10,706 nucleotides of DNA from JBAXQQ01 sp037131695 (GTDB taxonomy: Bacteria; Armatimonadota; Hebobacteria; CAIYQO01). The stretch is taken from contig CAZWZF010000094.1 of NCBI GenBank assembly GCA_964638715.1, forward strand, positions 1 through 10,706, written 5' to 3'. The translations under genes and the position numbers were made by a program. Positions 1 through 6,345 of the stretch are shown here, piece by piece. Below the pieces are notes generated by a model. It did no database searches and was not told the origin of the DNA. It saw only the letters and a list, made by a program, of their open reading frames with translations. How positions within the stretch are numbered: the first letter of the stretch is position 1; every line of letters begins with the position of its first letter.

Positions 1-90
1 ACAAGGAGGGGTGGCCGAAGGTCGGGGTGGTTTTCGCCTACCACAAACCTGCAACCTAAACATTTGAAAAAATAGGTTATGCAAGAGCCT
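1..90 (-). mobile_element. Partial MITE-like repeat, one end of a copy cut by the window edge
   Basis: This stretch is nearly the exact reverse complement of 8368-8457, the first part of the complete element at 8368-8600, with only a handful of differences over 90 bases. It ends at position 90 with GCAAGAGCCT, the terminal motif of the complete copy read on the other strand. The window starts inside the GC-rich palindrome of the element, so the rest of the copy lies to the left. It carries no transposase. The two copies are in opposite orientation and bracket about 8.3 kb containing the glycosidase cluster and the pseudopilin gene. Confidence 0.85.
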
Positions 91-139
91 CCGTAATTAT
101 CAATCCCGTTCAACCGTTTAAATATAAACTAAATCCCTG

Positions 140-145
140 TATAAT
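140..145 (+). promoter_or_regulatory. Possible -10 box of the first gene
   Basis: TATAAT lies 30 bases upstream of the ATG at 175, in an AT-rich stretch just after the repeat element end. It is a perfect sigma-70 -10 hexamer, but no good -35 box is found 16-18 bases upstream (only TTTAAA-like sequence near 117), so the call rests on one hexamer and position alone. A ribosome binding site AAAGGA (162-167) follows at good spacing from the ATG. Confidence 0.35.
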
Positions 146-174
146 CTGCTCATACAATTGTAAAGGAAAATTAT

Positions 175-2106
175 ATGCTGCTTGATTACGGGAAATATTA
201 TGATAAGGTGCTGGCCGGGTGGCTGGGCAAATCTATTGGCGGTGTGGTCGGTGCTCCTTACGAGAACCTGAAATGTTATAACAATTTGACATTGGAAACC
301 CTTTGGCCGGCTACCATGGGCGCGAATGATGATCTGGATATTCAGGTTGCCTGGCTGGAAGCGCTGCAGGAACGCGGAGTATTCTTGACTTCCCGCGACC
401 TGGCAGAAGTTTGGCAGGACCGCTGCTGGTACTGGTTTTGCGAATACGGTGTATTCCTGAATAATATGCAGCGCGGCATTGCTCCGCCGTTGTCCGGCAC
501 TTGGAATAACAACTATTTCTGGGAGTCGGAAGGCTGCCCGATTCGCAGCGAGATATGGGGATTTGTCGCTCCCGGCAACCCGCAGTTGGCGGCGTCGATG
601 GCACGCCTGGATGGGCAGTTGGACCATGGCGGCAACAGCGTGGAAACAGAGGCGTTTTTGTCGGCGGCGGCAGCGCAGGCAATGGTGACTTCATCGCTGG
701 ATGAAGCAATTGAGTCCGGCTTGTCAGTGATTGCGGCGGATAGTCCGGTTGCGCTGGCAGTGCCAAAGGTTCGCGAGATTTGTACTCGCTATCCTGACCC
801 CAAACATGCCTGGATACAGGTTATCCGCACCTTTGGCGACCGTAATGCCAACAAGGCTTTGACCAATCATGCGCTGTCATTAATGGCGTTATTCCTGGGC
901 AAAGGCGATTTCAAGCAAACCATGCTGTTGTGCGTCAACAGTGGCTGGGATACCGACTGTACTGCCGCCACCGCCGGTGCGTTGTTGGGTGCGCTGTCCG
1001 GCACTGCCGGATTGCCTGCGGACTGGGTAGAGCAGTTGGGCAAGACGCTGATATGTGGAATTAATGTTAAACATCGCGACGCGCTGATGTCGACATTTGC
1101 CGAAGATACCTGCAGAGTTGGCGTGGAGATGGCTGCAGTCCGTAATAACGCAATAACCATTACAAACGCGCCGGAAGTCGAAATACGTTCAATTCCGCCA
1201 TCAGCAATCTCTATTGAAATTGATTATCCCGTCGAACCGGTGTTGAAAAATGCCGAAGCGACCATCGTAAATATAATTATCAACAATCCAACCACAGAGA
1301 TAACTCCCGGTGCTTTGTCTATCATCCCGGCACCCGGAACTATCGTCGCCGGTGCTGATGTTGAGATTACTTTAACTCCGGGTTATTCGCAAATGGTGCC
1401 GGTGACAATCACCCGCACTGAACCGGGAAGCTGGCTGAATGACAAAAACCTTTTTACAGCACTATTTTCCAATAAGAATGGCGAAATCGCCTCTACTGTA
1501 TTCGGCCTTGGCGGCGCGCGCCAATGGCAGGCTTACGGCCCATATTGGGAAATGTGGGATTCGGTACGCCAGCCGATATGCCCGTATTATAATGACGAAG
1601 TGAAAAAAGCCCCGTTTATGGCTAATTTGACCGGTGATTGCTACAACCATTACGTGCGATTAGACAAGGAATATCTGGACGAGAAACGGCTGATGAAACA
1701 GGATATCCCGGAAGAATTTCCATTATTGTTGGAACGCGGCGAAGAGATAATTACCGAAAGTCATCTTGGTGGTTTCACCGGGCAGGGCTGCTACTACATG
1801 GTGCGCACTATCCAGGCGACTAAAGGACCGAGTGACGGGACATTACTGATAGGCCGTGTTGGACCATACCGATTATGGATTGACGGTATCGAGATAGCGG
1901 CAGAAAATGGCCCGCGCGGCTGGTGTTCTTACGAAGAACCCGGCGTGAAGATAAAACTGACCGGCAAACCCCAGCGGATAGTGGTAAAACTCCTCCGCCA
2001 GTCCGACGCTTTCTCATTCAGCCTGAATTTTATGTGCAAAGGCGACCCGGAATACAAACGCGGAATATCCAACATAATGGACAGTTTGGCGGATTTGCCA
2101 GTGTAA
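175..2106 (+). CDS. ADP-ribosylglycohydrolase-family protein with C-terminal beta-sandwich/PA14-like region
   Basis: The first ~310 residues of this 643-aa protein form an ADP-ribosylglycohydrolase (DraG/ARH) domain, a mainly helical fold that uses two Mg ions to cleave ADP-ribose or related N/O-glycosidic bonds. Visible signatures are GKSIGGVVGAPYE (18-30), the acidic metal motif NDDLD (51-55), HGGNSVETE (151-159) and SGWDTDCTAATAGALLG (256-272), whose Asp-Thr-Asp supplies metal ligands. Residues ~335-415 are rich in Val, Ile and Pro and look like an Ig-type beta domain. Residues ~520-640 (LLIGRVGPYRLWIDG followed by beta strands) resemble PA14 or galactose-binding sandwiches. No signal peptide is seen, so the protein is probably cytoplasmic. 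The start has AAAGGA 7 bases upstream. Such multi-domain relatives are common among carbohydrate genes of this bacterial group, and the glycosidase neighbours favour a sugar-related role over reversal of protein ADP-ribosylation. The true substrate is unknown. Confidence 0.9.
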   Translation: MLLDYGKYYDKVLAGWLGKSIGGVVGAPYENLKCYNNLTLETLWPATMGANDDLDIQVAWLEALQERGVFLTSRDLAEVWQDRCWYWFCEYGVFLNNMQRGIAPPLSGTWNNNYFWESEGCPIRSEIWGFVAPGNPQLAASMARLDGQLDHGGNSVETEAFLSAAAAQAMVTSSLDEAIESGLSVIAADSPVALAVPKVREICTRYPDPKHAWIQVIRTFGDRNANKALTNHALSLMALFLGKGDFKQTMLLCVNSGWDTDCTAATAGALLGALSGTAGLPADWVEQLGKTLICGINVKHRDALMSTFAEDTCRVGVEMAAVRNNAITITNAPEVEIRSIPPSAISIEIDYPVEPVLKNAEATIVNIIINNPTTEITPGALSIIPAPGTIVAGADVEITLTPGYSQMVPVTITRTEPGSWLNDKNLFTALFSNKNGEIASTVFGLGGARQWQAYGPYWEMWDSVRQPICPYYNDEVKKAPFMANLTGDCYNHYVRLDKEYLDEKRLMKQDIPEEFPLLLERGEEIITESHLGGFTGQGCYYMVRTIQATKGPSDGTLLIGRVGPYRLWIDGIEIAAENGPRGWCSYEEPGVKIKLTGKPQRIVVKLLRQSDAFSFSLNFMCKGDPEYKRGISNIMDSLADLPV

Positions 2107-2146
2107 GAAGAGAGAAGAAAAAAGTGGCGTCACCGTCTCGGTGACG
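2107..2146 (+). repeat. GAAGAGA heptamers plus GTCACCG hairpin directly after the stop codon
   Basis: The stop codon at 2104-2106 is followed at once by GAAGAGA and GAAGAAA (2107-2120). Then comes a hairpin with an 8-bp perfect stem, CGTCACCG (2128-2135) and CGGTGACG (2139-2146), with a TCT loop. There is no T-run after it, so it is not a canonical intrinsic terminator, although it could stabilise the transcript 3' end. The same combination, GAAGAGA heptamers then the GTGGCRTCACCG hairpin, follows the radical SAM gene on the opposite strand (8619-8697), which identifies it as a dispersed repeat. Confidence 0.75.
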
Positions 2147-2231
2147 TTAGCTGCGTAAGAGGATGCTAAACGCTGATATTTATTTCCGGTTCATTCTTTT
2201 TCCGAGTGAGACGCTCTTGCCACCTCTCGAA

Positions 2232-2252
2232 TGAAAACTGAAAACTGAAAAC
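2232..2252 (+). repeat. Triple 7-bp tandem repeat TGAAAAC upstream of the ATPase gene
   Basis: Three perfect tandem copies of TGAAAAC end a few bases before the ribosome binding site GGAG (2254-2257) of the ATPase gene. The period of seven matches the other short arrays in this window at 2107, 8337 and 8642, which use different heptamers. The rest of the 2147-2231 spacer shows no gene. Confidence 0.85.
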
Positions 2253-2262
2253 TGGAGTACCA

Positions 2263-2994
2263 ATGTTTTCCGAACTATTTATTACCAGGATGCGAATAGA
2301 TATTGCTGATAAGGATAAAAATGAACACCCGTATAATTTGCCGGTGGTTCGCAATAACGCGGGCGTTTCTTTTGACAGTCCGGTAACATTCATAATTGGC
2401 GAAAATGGCAGCGGGAAATCTACCCTTATTGAAGCGTTGGCGATTGCTTATGGTTTCAATGCAGAAGGCGGGTCGATGAATTACAACTTTTCCACCCGCA
2501 GCACTCACTCCGATTTATCCGAATCCATACACCTCAGCAGGGGAATAAAACGACCACGGGAAGGTTATTTCTTTCGCGGGGAAAGCTTTTACAATACAAA
2601 ATCATACATGGAAGAGATTGCGTTATCCTATGGCGACAAACCGATGCATGATTATTCTCACGGCGAATCTTTTCTGGTGCTGATTCGCGAACGGTTTAAC
2701 GGGAATGGCATCTATATTTTTGACGAACCCGAGGCGGCACTATCGCCGCAAAGCCAATTGATATTGCTTACCCGCATGCTCAGACTGGTGAATAACCACT
2801 CGCAATTCATCATCGCCACCCATTCACCTATATTACTTGCCTTCCCAAATGCGGTAATTTATCAAATCAACGAAGAAGGCGTCCTTGATAAAGTGAAATA
2901 TGAAGAAACCGAATACTACACCCTATACAAATATTTCATCAACAACCACCAGGGATTTATTGATAAGATAGTTAATGAAAAAAGGCAGGTATAA
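2263..2994 (+). CDS. Small AAA/ABC-type ATPase (COG3910-like predicted ATPase)
   Basis: This 243-aa protein is a complete stand-alone nucleotide-binding domain. It has Walker A GENGSGKST (46-54), an ABC-like signature YSHGESF (131-137), Walker B IYIFDEPEAAL (150-160) with Asp154 and Glu155 in place, and the switch histidine in ATHSP (185-189). The residues needed for ATP hydrolysis are present and the length is normal for this family of AAA_21/AAA_23-type proteins. It has no membrane segments and no nuclease or toprim domain. A GGAG 5 bases upstream supports the ATG. The stop codon TAA abuts the ATG of the next gene, so the two are probably translated from one mRNA. The job of this family is poorly known. 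A remnant of a second copy lies at 4514-4558, also just upstream of a glycosidase gene, hinting at a lasting association with such genes. Transporter energising is possible, but no permease is adjacent. Confidence 0.92.
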   Translation: MFSELFITRMRIDIADKDKNEHPYNLPVVRNNAGVSFDSPVTFIIGENGSGKSTLIEALAIAYGFNAEGGSMNYNFSTRSTHSDLSESIHLSRGIKRPREGYFFRGESFYNTKSYMEEIALSYGDKPMHDYSHGESFLVLIRERFNGNGIYIFDEPEAALSPQSQLILLTRMLRLVNNHSQFIIATHSPILLAFPNAVIYQINEEGVLDKVKYEETEYYTLYKYFINNHQGFIDKIVNEKRQV

Positions 2995-4356
2995 ATGAAC
3001 CCGTTTCCATTACCATCCGGTCAATTTTCTGGCGACACATTTCCTGTTTTTCGCGATGGTGTTTGCCACCTGTTTCACATGATGCCGCCTGTTATCGCGC
3101 ATCATGTCAGTCGTGATATGGTGAATTGGGAAGAGCGACCGGTAGTTGTGGCGCGAGGAGTATCGGGAGAGCCGGATTGCAATAATAATGCGACGGGGTG
3201 CGTTGTTGAACATGAAGGCCGCTTTTACATGTTTTACACCGGCAACCAGAATATTTGCTTAACTATCAGCAACGACTTGGATAATTGGACAAAGTATCCG
3301 TTAAATCCGGTATTGGCCGGCGATAATAAGCAATATTCTACAGAAAATTTCCGTGATGCATTTGTTTTTTATTATGAACCGGAGAAATGCTGGTGGATGC
3401 TGTTTGGTACTCGCACCATGGCACATCCAGGACAAAGGGCAGGATGTGTGGGGTTGGCTAAGTCGCAGGATGTGTTGCATTGGGAACTTCACCCGCCGTT
3501 GTGGTCGCCAGAGATTGGCCCGCATTGCGATTGCCCGCAACTTATCAACCACCAGGAAAAATGGTACCTATTTTACCTGCAGCGAAATACAAGGGTAAGG
3601 GTTGCTGATTCACCAGAAGGGCCATTTTTACGGGCTGTTATTCGTAATCTGTTTACTCCCCTTTGTTCTGCCGGTTCGCGGCCAGCCTGGGATGGGAAGC
3701 GCTGGATAACCTTCCCATTCATTATGCGTCTTGTAAATGAATCAGAAGATGGCGACTGGCAATATGGCGGACCGCTTGCCATTCCACGGCAATTGCAGTT
3801 TTTGCCAGATGGTTCAGTTGCTGAAAAAGCTATTGATGAAATGATAAGCACAATACAAAAGTTGCCGAACCCGGGTAATCCTGTTGCGGATGCAGAACCT
3901 TTGGTGGGAAGATGGAATCTTCAGGAAAGACAAGTTGCATGTTTATCCGATTCTGGCGGCACTTTGTTATTTCCGTCAGTAACTGCTGATTGTTATCTTG
4001 ATTTTGATTTGATTCTCAATCATAAAAGCAGCGATTTTCACCTGCTATTGCGCACTGGGGCAGAACTGCTTAATGGCTACCAGCTATCATTGCATCCTAC
4101 CACCTCTCAAATTTCGTTGCGCCAAATTTCTGAATATGATATCGACCGCGTCATGGTGAACAGGCATTTTGATTTACCAATCGGTTCTCCGATTCATCTT
4201 CGCGCATTTCTAAAAGGCGATATTCTGGAAGTCTTTATTAATGAGCATGTGTCATTGACCGCACGATTATATAGCTATAAAGACGGACAAGCAGGCATTG
4301 AATTTCGCGATGGATCCGGGATTGTTAAAAATATTCAGTGGCGTGAATTAAAGTAA
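2995..4356 (+). CDS. GH43/GH32-like five-bladed beta-propeller glycosidase homologue
   Basis: The 453-aa protein reads as a five-bladed propeller (residues ~1-300) followed by a beta-sandwich (~310-453). It shows the repeated blade pattern 'SRDMVNW' (39-45), 'SNDLDNWTKYPLNPV' (92-106), 'SQDVLHWE' (157-164). Candidate catalytic positions of the GH32/GH43/GH68 superfamily are Asp14 in SGDTFPVF (nucleophile or base site), Arg120-Asp121 in ENFRDAF (the RDP-like transition-state site) and HCDCPQL (178-183), where the acid/base glutamate of the usual E-C-P motif is aspartate (Asp179). No signal peptide is seen, so action on imported oligosaccharides or glycosides in the cytoplasm is inferred. Its ATG immediately follows the ATPase stop (TAA then ATG), indicating coupled translation. 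The substrate is uncertain. With the modified motifs it might be an inactive sugar-binding propeller or a glycoside phosphorylase-like relative rather than a fructosidase. Confidence 0.82.
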   Translation: MNPFPLPSGQFSGDTFPVFRDGVCHLFHMMPPVIAHHVSRDMVNWEERPVVVARGVSGEPDCNNNATGCVVEHEGRFYMFYTGNQNICLTISNDLDNWTKYPLNPVLAGDNKQYSTENFRDAFVFYYEPEKCWWMLFGTRTMAHPGQRAGCVGLAKSQDVLHWELHPPLWSPEIGPHCDCPQLINHQEKWYLFYLQRNTRVRVADSPEGPFLRAVIRNLFTPLCSAGSRPAWDGKRWITFPFIMRLVNESEDGDWQYGGPLAIPRQLQFLPDGSVAEKAIDEMISTIQKLPNPGNPVADAEPLVGRWNLQERQVACLSDSGGTLLFPSVTADCYLDFDLILNHKSSDFHLLLRTGAELLNGYQLSLHPTTSQISLRQISEYDIDRVMVNRHFDLPIGSPIHLRAFLKGDILEVFINEHVSLTARLYSYKDGQAGIEFRDGSGIVKNIQWRELK

Positions 4357-4364
4357 TTTTATTT

Positions 4365-4523
4365 TCACTTCGCCGCAAATGTAAACAATCTTGCATGGTT
4401 CATATGAAATCTTAGACGGATGGTTTTGCCTTTGAATATCGTTTTTCGATCTTGGCTTTATTCCTGCATTGGTTCGCCAGCATCATCAAGCATTTCCATG
4501 TTTATTTCACTGTTGCAATCATC
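4365..4523 (-). pseudogene. Remnant of the 3' end of a glycosidase-type beta-sandwich gene
   Basis: On the minus strand one continuous frame from about 4523 down to a TGA at 4367-4365 reads EINMEMLDDAGEPM, then an in-frame TAA (4460-4458), then KTIRLRFHMNHARLFTF and a stop. Both pieces resemble the last two conserved strands of C-terminal beta-sandwiches in GH32/sialidase-like proteins of this bacterial group (pattern VEVLDADGKPI ... GKPVRLRFVMKDADLYSF). The spacing between the pieces is shorter than I would expect, suggesting a deletion besides the stop codon. The piece lies convergent to the 2995-4356 gene and fuses at 4514-4523 with the ATPase remnant. The family match is by eye only. Confidence 0.5.
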
Positions 4524-4558
4524 AGGGATTTATTGATAAGATAATTAATGAACGGTAA
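4514..4558 (+). pseudogene. C-terminal remnant of a second copy of the small ATPase gene
   Basis: Positions 4523-4552 match the end of the ATPase gene (2950-2979) in 29 of 30 bases. Read in the same frame, this piece gives NHQGFIDKIINER and then TAA, against NHQGFIDKIVNEKRQV and TAA in the intact gene. The differences include two synonymous changes (AAC to AAT, CAC to CAT) and conservative V-to-I and K-to-R changes, as expected from a once-functional paralogue rather than a recent copying error. Homology stops upstream of 4514, where the minus-strand glycosidase remnant begins. The stop lies 27 bases before the ATG of the GH32 gene. Confidence 0.8.
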
Positions 4559-4585
4559 CGTGAAATCCTTTTTGGAGCCAAAAAA

Positions 4586-6130
4586 ATGACAGAAGAAAAC
4601 GACATTAAATTATTAGTTGATCACTCGCGCGAATTGCGGGAGAGATACCTTGATGACCCGTATCGTCCCGGGTATCATTTTGTGGTTCCCGAGGGGTGCC
4701 ACTCGCCGGTTGACCCGAATGGCGCTTTGTTTTGGAATGGGTTATATCATTTATGCTACATTTACCAGAGCGATAGCAAGCATTACTGGGGGCATATTTC
4801 CAGCGTGGATATGGTGCATTGGCGGCATCACCCGCCGGCGCTGGGACCTGGTGACGGGGATGACGGCATCTTCAGCGGCGGCGCATTCATTGATGAGAAT
4901 GGGGTGGCAACAATTTCTTATTGGGGATTGCGCAGCACTGATGGCATCTGCATCGCCACCAGCACCGACCCGGACTTAAATGTTTGGGTGAAAAATCCCC
5001 AAAATCCGGTGATACCATCTACGAAGTGGGGATATGCGGAAATACCTGCAGCGGATGGTGGTGAACCTGTTTATTACGGCACCGCCGACCCGTCGCAGAT
5101 ATGGCATCACGACGGTCGGTATTACATGCTGACGGGCAACCTGTTGGTACTGCGCGAGATAGGCGAAAAGGAAAATAAACCGGAACACCTGGGAGATACC
5201 TTGTATCTTTTCGTATCTGATGACCTGACTAATTGGACGTATTTGCATAAGTTTTACGAATCAAAACGCGAATGGACGCGGGATTTTGAGGATGACATGT
5301 GCCCGGATTTCTTTCAACTACCCGCCAGTCCGGATGGCGGCAGCATGAGTGATAAGCACATGATTCTTTTTATCAGCCATACCCTGGGATGCCAATACTA
5401 CATTGGCGATTACAAAAATGATTACTACATCCCGGAGAATCATGGCCGCATGACCTGGGTGGACAATGAATTTTTCGCGCCGGAAAGCTTGCTTGATGAC
5501 CACGGCCGCCGCATCATGTGGTCGTGGATATTTGACCGCCGCGAACAGGCAACAAAGGAAACATCCGGCTGGTCAGGCGAGTTGAGCCTACCTCGCCTGC
5601 TGTGGCTGGGCGAGGATGGGACTTTGCGAATACGTCCGGTACCGGAACTGGAATCGCTGCGTTATAATCCAGCAGCACAGGAAAATATTATTGTTCCTGC
5701 AAATTCGACGAAAGTCGTAGAAAAAATCAGTGGAAATTCGCTGGAGTTGGCAATTGAGATATTGCCGGGTGCAGCGTCAAAATGCGGCATTAAACTTTGC
5801 TGTTCACCGGATGGCGAGGAAGAAACGCTGGTTTATTACGATGCAACAACACAGACATTGAACGTTGACACCCGTAATTCCAGTCTGGGTGAAGGAACAA
5901 AAGCTATTGAATCCGCGCCGTTTGCATTGCAGACTGGTGACACCCTGAAACTGCGAATATTCATCGACAAATCAGTCGTTGATGTATTTGCCAACGACCG
6001 CCAGGCAATAGCGCGCCACATATACCCAACCCGCGCCGACAGCACCGTTATAGCATTTTTTGCCGAAGGCGGCGATATGCAGGTGGTGAAAGTGAATAGC
6101 TGGCAGATGATACCAAGTAACCCGTGGTAG
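4586..6130 (+). CDS. GH32-family glycoside hydrolase (levanase/fructosidase-like)
   Basis: The 514-aa protein has the GH32 layout: a five-bladed propeller (~25-345) and a beta-sandwich (~370-510). The nucleophile motif is SPVDPNGALFWNGLYHL (40-56) with Asp43. The second-blade motif is DDGIFSGGAF (92-101). The RDP transition-state position appears as TADPSQIW (166-173), with Ala in place of Arg. The acid/base block reads FEDDMCPDFFQL (234-245), with Met238 where the classic E-C-P motif has Glu. The sandwich ends with FIDKSVVDVFANDR, the usual GH32 C-terminal signature. I know these departures from a large GH32-related group in Planctomycetes and Lentisphaerae, so they may be subgroup-specific rather than inactivating. 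There is no signal peptide. GGAG (4574-4577) sits 8 bases before the ATG. The family call is firm, the substrate unknown. It is probably co-transcribed with the upstream genes, though the 229-bp gap could hold its own promoter. Confidence 0.92.
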   Translation: MTEENDIKLLVDHSRELRERYLDDPYRPGYHFVVPEGCHSPVDPNGALFWNGLYHLCYIYQSDSKHYWGHISSVDMVHWRHHPPALGPGDGDDGIFSGGAFIDENGVATISYWGLRSTDGICIATSTDPDLNVWVKNPQNPVIPSTKWGYAEIPAADGGEPVYYGTADPSQIWHHDGRYYMLTGNLLVLREIGEKENKPEHLGDTLYLFVSDDLTNWTYLHKFYESKREWTRDFEDDMCPDFFQLPASPDGGSMSDKHMILFISHTLGCQYYIGDYKNDYYIPENHGRMTWVDNEFFAPESLLDDHGRRIMWSWIFDRREQATKETSGWSGELSLPRLLWLGEDGTLRIRPVPELESLRYNPAAQENIIVPANSTKVVEKISGNSLELAIEILPGAASKCGIKLCCSPDGEEETLVYYDATTQTLNVDTRNSSLGEGTKAIESAPFALQTGDTLKLRIFIDKSVVDVFANDRQAIARHIYPTRADSTVIAFFAEGGDMQVVKVNSWQMIPSNPW

Positions 6131-6345
6131 ATTGCAGGCAAAACTGGTACGCTAACCAATCGTGTTAGATGGCAAATTAAACAGCACGCTAAGCAATCGG
6201 GTACAGGCACGAATACTGTGTTTTTATGTAGTAGAAAGCAAGTTGGTAGACGCAGTATTCAAGCCAGTCCCCTTGTTCTGCCGCACTTTTTTATTATCAC
6301 TTATGCTTAATTTTCACTATTATCCTATTAATCGATGTAAAAAAA
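6131..6345. other. Convergent intergenic region with a direct repeat and an inverted repeat
   Basis: No gene is visible between the convergent GH32 and pseudopilin genes. The region contains a near-perfect 17-base direct repeat, ACGCTAACCAATCGTGT at 6149-6165 and ACGCTAAGCAATCGGGT at 6186-6202 (15 of 17 identical). It also has a 10-bp inverted repeat, GAATACTGTG at 6211-6220 with CGCAGTATTC at 6251-6260, which can pair fully if one G-U pair is allowed. Neither is followed by a clear T-run on the plus strand, so a terminator cannot be claimed. Confidence 0.55.

Noticed and set aside
118..627. Long minus-strand open frame opposite the first gene.
   Set aside because: It is antisense to a well-supported conserved protein, and its translation has no recognisable domain.
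2128..2146. Intrinsic terminator for the first gene.
   Set aside because: The stem is good but no T-run follows, and the same hairpin elsewhere shows it to be part of a dispersed repeat.
175..2994. ADP-ribosylglycohydrolase plus ATPase as an anti-phage or toxin-antitoxin system.
   Set aside because: No ADP-ribosyltransferase, nuclease or other effector lies nearby, and the neighbours are glycosidase-type genes.
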